Of a stretch of DNA of 42,109 bases, positions 37,307 through 42,109 are shown one piece after another (position 1 is the stretch's first letter; every line of letters begins with the position of its first letter). Source of the stretch: Syntrophomonadaceae bacterium (GTDB lineage Bacteria > Bacillota > Dethiobacteria > DTU022). Below the pieces are notes generated by a model. The model made no database searches. It had not been told where the DNA came from and saw only the letters and a program-made list of their open reading frames with translations. Made by a program: the position numbers and the translations under genes. The stretch lies in the NCBI GenBank assembly GCA_003550645.1, contig PUKV01000169.1, forward strand, positions 1-42,109, read 5' to 3'.

Positions 37307-38170
37307 GTGCAGATATTATATGCAATTATCGCCCTGGGCTTGATTGGCCTGGCTTTTGGAATCCTTCTCTCCATGGCAGCTAAAGTGTTTGCTGTTAAGG
37401 GAGATCCCAGGGTGGATAAAGTTAAAGATGTTCTTCCCGGGGCCAACTGCGGCGCCTGTGGTTATGCCGGTTGTGTCCAGTTCGCTGAAGCTGTGGTAAG
37501 AGGGGAAGCCGATCCCGCCGGCTGTATTCCCGGGGGACGCGATACCGCCAGTGCCCTGGCCGCAGAGCTGGGACTGGAAATGGCCGAAACAGAGCCGCTG
37601 GTGGCGACTGTATTTTGTATCGGGGATAATGAAAAAGCGGCTGATTTGTTCATATATGACGGTGTGGAGGATTGTGCTGTTGCCGGGATTTTTAACGGGG
37701 GCTTTAAAGCCTGTATGTATGGCTGCCTGGGCCTTGGGAATTGTGTCAGGGCCTGTCCTTTTGAAGCAATCGAAATGGGCAGCCACGGCCTGCCGGTTGT
37801 TGACCAGGAAGCCTGTACCGGCTGCGGTCTGTGTGTGAATGCCTGCCCGCGTGATTTGATAAAAACCCTGCCCCGCGGGTCAAACCAGGGGCACCTGGTA
37901 TTGTGCAGTTCTCATGGTCGGGGTAAAAGTGTTTCCAAAGTTTGTTCGGTGGGCTGCATAGCCTGCAAGGCTTGCGTAAAAGCCTGTCCGCAGGAAGCTA
38001 TAGACATGGAAGAAAAGCTGGCTGTAATCGATCTTGACAAATGCGATGATTGCGGCGAGTGCGTGCCTGTTTGTCCGCCGGGAACTATTTACCCGCGCAC
38101 GGCAATACCCAGGAACCTGGCAGACGTCGAAAGCAGGCCTGCTGCTGCCGTATCTGAAGAGGGCAGTTGA
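37307..38170 (+). CDS. rnfB: Electron transport complex subunit RnfB (polyferredoxin)
   Basis: N-terminal TM, LPGANCGACGYAGCVQFAEAV...GCIPGG, several C-terminal CxxCxxCxxxCP motifs. Confidence 0.95.
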   Translation: MQILYAIIALGLIGLAFGILLSMAAKVFAVKGDPRVDKVKDVLPGANCGACGYAGCVQFAEAVVRGEADPAGCIPGGRDTASALAAELGLEMAETEPLVATVFCIGDNEKAADLFIYDGVEDCAVAGIFNGGFKACMYGCLGLGNCVRACPFEAIEMGSHGLPVVDQEACTGCGLCVNACPRDLIKTLPRGSNQGHLVLCSSHGRGKSVSKVCSVGCIACKACVKACPQEAIDMEEKLAVIDLDKCDDCGECVPVCPPGTIYPRTAIPRNLADVESRPAAAVSEEGS

Positions 38171-38261
38171 TAGACACGGTTCTATAGTTGTTGGAGCATG
38201 TGAAATAATTATTATGCCTGCTGTTTTATCAGTAAATAACTAACCGGGTGGCTGATTTGAA

Positions 38262-38753
38262 ATGAGCAAACAATGGTTGAATTACATCGGTATAACCCTG
38301 ATCCTGTTCACTTTTTGGATTGCTGTCAGCGGTCAGCTGCATGTGCCCCAGCTGGCGGTAGGCCTGGCTGCTTCAGCTTTCATAGTTTTTTTTAACCGCA
38401 ACTTGATCATTACCGCTCGGGACAGGCCTCCGGTTACCATTAAGAATGTCTTCTGGATTATTGGTTACTTTTTTAAATTACTCAGGGACATCCTGATTGC
38501 CAACTTCCAGGTGGCTTATCTTGTTCTGCATCCAAAGATGCCCATTGTTCCCACCATGGTGCCGATGCGGGTGGACATAGATAGTGTGGCCAGCCGCGTG
38601 CTGCTGGGTAATTCAATTACGCTCTGCCCGGGAACATTAACGGTGCTGGCGGATGAAAAAGACTTTCTCATCCATGCATTGACGGTGGAAAGCGGCGAGG
38701 CTATTACACAGTGGCATCCTATTACCAGGCTTCAGCAGATGGAGCGTGAATAA
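38262..38753 (+). CDS. mnhE: Na+/H+ antiporter (Mrp/Mnh) subunit E / MbhA-like
   Basis: VPMRVDIDSVASRVLLGNSITLCPGTLTVLADEKDFLIHALT, typical of MrpE. Confidence 0.92.
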   Translation: MSKQWLNYIGITLILFTFWIAVSGQLHVPQLAVGLAASAFIVFFNRNLIITARDRPPVTIKNVFWIIGYFFKLLRDILIANFQVAYLVLHPKMPIVPTMVPMRVDIDSVASRVLLGNSITLCPGTLTVLADEKDFLIHALTVESGEAITQWHPITRLQQMERE

Positions 38754-38755
38754 AA

Positions 38756-39037
38756 ATGATCTATGAACAGATCCTTGATTATTTATACACTATCGGGGCA
38801 ATCCTGGTTATGCTCATGATCTTTTTTTCCATGATCAGGGCCCTGGCCGGGCCGACAGCGCCGGACCGGGTAGTGGCGATCAATATCATCACCACTTATA
38901 CCCTGATTATCATTACCTTGATTGCCCGCATTTATGAACAGGTCTATTTCCTTGATATCGCCATGGTATATGCCCTGATGGGCTTTATTACCACTATTGG
39001 CGTGGCCAAGTACCTGGAGAAAGGAGCCCTGGACTGA
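38756..39037 (+). CDS. mnhF: Mrp/Mnh subunit F / MbhB-like
   Basis: RALAGPTAPDRVVAINIITT, FLDIAMVYALMGFITTIGVAKYLEKG. Confidence 0.9.
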   Translation: MIYEQILDYLYTIGAILVMLMIFFSMIRALAGPTAPDRVVAINIITTYTLIIITLIARIYEQVYFLDIAMVYALMGFITTIGVAKYLEKGALD

Positions 39038-39045
39038 TCGACGCC

Positions 39046-39366
39046 GTGCTGAATATCATACTGTATATTGCTTCAATAATTTCGTTCATCATTGGGTTAT
39101 TTTTCCTGGCAGTTGCAACCATTGGTTTACTGCGTCTGCCTGATATTTACAACCGGCTTCATGCGACGACCAAGTGCGACACCCTGGGGGCGGGCCTGGT
39201 CCTTTTGTCCCTTGCCTTGCAGAGTGAACTGGCAGTTGCGATCAGGCTGGCTCTCTTAATTATTTTCATTGTAATTACCAACCCGACGGCTGCCCATGTT
39301 ATCGCCAGGGCTGCCTATAGAACCGGGATTACTCCCTTAATCGGCAGGAGTGAGTCGGATGGTTGA
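39046..39366 (+). CDS. mnhG: Mrp/Mnh subunit G / MbhC-like
   Basis: ATIGLLRLPDIYNRLHATTKCDTLGAGLVLL, ITNPTAAHVIARAAYRTG. Confidence 0.92.
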   Translation: MLNIILYIASIISFIIGLFFLAVATIGLLRLPDIYNRLHATTKCDTLGAGLVLLSLALQSELAVAIRLALLIIFIVITNPTAAHVIARAAYRTGITPLIGRSESDG

Positions 39367-39610
39367 TGTGTTGACTGAAGTCTTAAATGTTTTGTTACTA
39401 CTGTTTTTAGTGGTTTGCGCAATTGCTGTAGCCCAGATCCGTGATATGCTCAGCGCCGTGATTGTGTTTGCTTCTTTTGGCTTGATTATGGCTATTGTCT
39501 GGCAGCAGCTTAGCTCACCCGACGTGGCCATGGTTGAAGCAGCACTTGGCACCGGGGTTACCACCTTGCTTTTGATAGCAGCTATCAGCAAAACCAGGCG
39601 GGCCGAGTGA
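39359..39610 (+). CDS. MbhD/DUF4040-like subunit (corresponds to a C-terminal part of MrpA)
   Basis: IRDMLSAVIVFASFGLIMAIVWQQLSSPDVAMVEAALGTGVTTLLLIAAI. Confidence 0.85.
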   Translation: MVDVLTEVLNVLLLLFLVVCAIAVAQIRDMLSAVIVFASFGLIMAIVWQQLSSPDVAMVEAALGTGVTTLLLIAAISKTRRAE

Positions 39611-39643
39611 GTATCCTTGGTATCCTTGAGGGGGGATATTTAA

Positions 39644-39979
39644 ATGGAAGATATTCTGTTTATAATTATCGCGGCTATTTTTGCCATGCGTTACCTATTA
39701 CGGCTTCAAGCCCGCGGTGTATTCACGATTTTGCTGGTCGGCTTAATCGGTTTTTTCTTCAGCTTTACAGTTGCGGAAATGCCGCCCTTTGGTGACCCTA
39801 ATAACCCGGTTTTTAATGAAATTCCAGCCCGTTATATGGGCGAAGGGATAGCAGATACTGGAGCCGTCAATATTGTTAGCAGTGTTATTATCGATTACCG
39901 CGCTTTTGACACCCTGGGTGAGGCAACGGTCCTTTTCGTGGCTATAGCTGCGGTAATTGCTACCTTAAAATCTCACTAG
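39644..39979 (+). CDS. MbhE-like subunit (MrpA C-terminal region homolog)
   Basis: NIVSSVIIDYRAFDTLGEATVLFVAIAAVIATL, the MrpA/MbhE C-terminal motif. Confidence 0.82.
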   Translation: MEDILFIIIAAIFAMRYLLRLQARGVFTILLVGLIGFFFSFTVAEMPPFGDPNNPVFNEIPARYMGEGIADTGAVNIVSSVIIDYRAFDTLGEATVLFVAIAAVIATLKSH

Positions 39980-39996
39980 CGAGGAGGCAGGTTAAC

Positions 39997-40440
39997 GTGG
40001 AAGATCAAATTGTTCGGATCACCAGCAGGCTTGTAGCGCCTTTTATCCAGGTGTACGGTATCTATGTTATCCTGCACGGACACCTGTCGCCTGGTGGGGG
40101 ATTTTCAGGAGGAGCAATATTTGGGGCCAGCCTGGTCCTGGTTGCCCTGTCATTCAACCTTGAAGTTGGAGCCAAGCAGATTTCACATGCTACAGCATCC
40201 GTCCTGGAAAGCGGTGGAGCGCTTGGCTTTGTTATAACCGGGCTGGTGGGGGTGGCCGTAGGAGCCAACTTTTTGGCCAACCGGGCGGCCGGGTTCCCCC
40301 TTGGTGAAACCGGGGAGTTTTTTAGCGCGGGAGCGATATTTATTATTACAGCTTTCCTCGGGGTTAAGGTGGCCAGCACAATTGTAACCCTGTTCTATAA
40401 CATTATCGAGGGGGAAGATAAAAGTGGAGATGCTCATTAA
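39997..40440 (+). CDS. mnhB: Mrp/Mnh subunit B / MbhF-like
   Basis: YVILHGHLSPGGGFSGGAIFGASLVL, MrpB signature. Confidence 0.92.
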   Translation: MEDQIVRITSRLVAPFIQVYGIYVILHGHLSPGGGFSGGAIFGASLVLVALSFNLEVGAKQISHATASVLESGGALGFVITGLVGVAVGANFLANRAAGFPLGETGEFFSAGAIFIITAFLGVKVASTIVTLFYNIIEGEDKSGDAH

Positions 40441-40795
40441 GATTGTCCACAACTATTATTACATGGTGGCGATCCTGTTATTTGTTATTGGCATGCACAC
40501 CATGCTTACACACTCGAACCTGATCAAAAAGGTGATCGCCATGAATATCATGGACACCTCGGTGTTTTTAATGTTTGTTGCAGTCGGTTACACTTACGGG
40601 GGAGCGGCACCGATTATTACTGCTCCGGCCAACGAAGTCCTGTATGTAAACCCTCTTCCAGGATCCCTGATGCTGACCGGGATTGTTGTCGCTGTCAGTA
40701 TTACCGCTTATGCTTTAAGCCTGGTCGTGAAAATATATCGTTACTATGGAACTGTTGATTATGATGAAATTTGCCTGATAAGGAGCCAGGAGTAG
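40424..40795 (+). CDS. mnhC: Mrp/Mnh subunit C / MbhG-like (NuoK-like)
   Basis: NuoK-like fold: GMHTMLTHSNLIKKVIAMNIMDTSVFLMFVAVG, LMLTGIVVAVSITAYALSLVVKIY. Confidence 0.9.
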   Translation: MEMLIKIVHNYYYMVAILLFVIGMHTMLTHSNLIKKVIAMNIMDTSVFLMFVAVGYTYGGAAPIITAPANEVLYVNPLPGSLMLTGIVVAVSITAYALSLVVKIYRYYGTVDYDEICLIRSQE

Positions 40796-42109
40796 TGGGA
40801 TTAACAAATCATTTTCCAGCCTTAATCTTAGCAATTCTCTTAAGCATATCGTTCTTGTCCCCGATTTTGTACCGCTAGGCCAGAAAATTTAGTGCACCGG
40901 CCTTGATCACTTCGCTGTTCCTGGCCCTGGTAATGGCGATTTACCTTCTGGTCCAGGTTTACCAGGTTGGTGAATTTTCTTATTACATGGGTGGATGGCC
41001 TCCACCCTGGGGCATTGAGTTAAAAGTGAATCTGATCCGGGTTTACATGCTGCTGGTTGTCCTGGCCGTCAGCCTCTGGATCATGGTTTATGCTTTAAAA
41101 GACCTGGAACACGAACTTAAAACGGAGGTGCTGGGTTGGTACTATACCCTCTATGCCCTGGTTGTCGGTTCTATGGCCGGAATGACCCTGACCAACGATC
41201 TCTTTAACCTGTTTGTGTTAATGGAAATATGCGCTATCTCAGCCTGTGCCATTATTTCTATTAAGGAAGATCGCGCCTGCCTGGAGGCAAGCTTTAAATA
41301 CTTGATCCTGAGCGCCATGGGAACCGGTTGTTTTTTGCTGGGAGTGGCCATGCTTTACATGGTTACCGGACATATGAATTACGACCTGGTGAATGAGTAC
41401 CTGCCTGCTGCCGTGGAGCAGTATCCAAATAATATGTTTGCTGCTTCAGCCTTGTTTATTGTAGCCTTTGGGACCAAGGCGGCCCTGTTTCCGCTCCATG
41501 TCTGGCTGCCCGATGCGCATGCTTCGGCGCCTTCACCTTCGAGCGCCATGCTTTCAGGCCTGGTGATTAAGATATATGCTTTTGCCTTGTTTATTGTTTT
41601 TTACCAGATATTTCCTCGCCCGCTGCTCGAATCAATACCGCTCAATGAAATTGTGCTCTGGCTCGCTTCAATGGGGATTATGTTTGGTTCGATATTTGCC
41701 ATGGTCCAGGTGGATTTGAAGAAGATGCTTGCTTACTCCAGTATTGGCCAAATCGGGTATGTTTTTTTGGGAATCGGGCTTGATGATACTATTGCCATTT
41801 CCGGCGGTTTTTATCATTTGCTTGTCCATGCGATCATGAAGTCGATGCTTTTTATGTGTGCCGGGGTAATTATTTATTCTACCGGCATTCGCCAGATCAA
41901 GCAGCTGGGCGGGATCGGGCAGGTTTTGCCGATAACTATGTTTGCCTTCACCATTGGAAGCGCTTCCATGATTGGCATACCCGGGACCGGGGGCCTGATC
42001 AGCAAATGGTACCTCGCCCTGGGGGCCCTGGAAATCGGACGTCCTATTTTCGTGGTTATAATTCTGGCCAGCAGTTTGTTGAATGCTGTTTATTATATGC
42101 CCATTATCG
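40795..42109 (+). pseudogene. mnhD: Mrp/Mnh subunit D / MbhH-like (NuoN/L-type) interrupted by an in-frame TAG at 40876-40878; 3' end outside window
   Basis: GTG 40795 overlaps the mnhC stop; VGLTNHFPALILAILLSISFLSPILYR*ARKFSAPALITSLFLALVMAIYLL...; then open to the window end with NDLFNLFVLMEI, FGTKAALFPLHVWLPDAHASAPSPSSAMLSG, KKMLAYSSIGQIGY. Absent from the ORF track. Confidence 0.75.

Noticed and set aside
40876-40878. Pyrrolysine as the explanation of the in-frame TAG in mnhD
   Set aside because: TAG is an ordinary terminal stop in this window (valS, korA, mnhC), no PYLIS-like context recognised, and Gln CAG>TAG is simpler; cannot be fully excluded without pylS/pylT data
1-42109. CRISPR arrays, rRNA, prophage or intact IS elements
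   Set aside because: Scanned by eye; no regularly spaced repeats, rRNA motifs, integrase or transposase ORFs found

Overview
This 42.1 kb window looks like a chromosomal segment of an anaerobic Firmicute. The lineage is inferred from gene content and synteny; I ran no search. Left to right it contains: the end of a peptide/nickel-type ABC transporter operon (two ATPases and an acidic-linker lipoprotein SBP); tRNA-Gln and tRNA-His; a LiaF-like membrane protein; a divergent MurE-like ligase; a ferredoxin; an M24 peptidase; a fatty-acid oxidation operon (tetR/fadR - fadN-like - fadA); tig-clpP-clpX-lon-engB; a CoA-dehydratase-type activase; birA-bioY; a glutamate dehydrogenase; a four-subunit 2-oxoacid:ferredoxin oxidoreductase; valS-folC; rnfCDGEAB; and an Mrp/Mbh-type antiporter module that runs off the right edge. 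Best leads: (1) an intergenic locus at about 7.07-7.55 kb with three DnaA-box-like 9-mers, an AT-rich stretch, a 21-bp palindrome over a predicted -10, a previously unlisted 27-aa lipoprotein-like ORF and a terminator; (2) an in-frame TAG in mnhD/mbhH, which hides that gene from the ORF track; (3) an RnfG with what look like two FMN-binding domains (two SGAT motifs); (4) an Mbh-order Mrp module directly downstream of rnf; (5) readable FadR-type and BirA-type operators placed on predicted sigma-A promoters; (6) a MurE-like ligase lacking the usual motifs. No CRISPR array, rRNA or intact transposon was seen.
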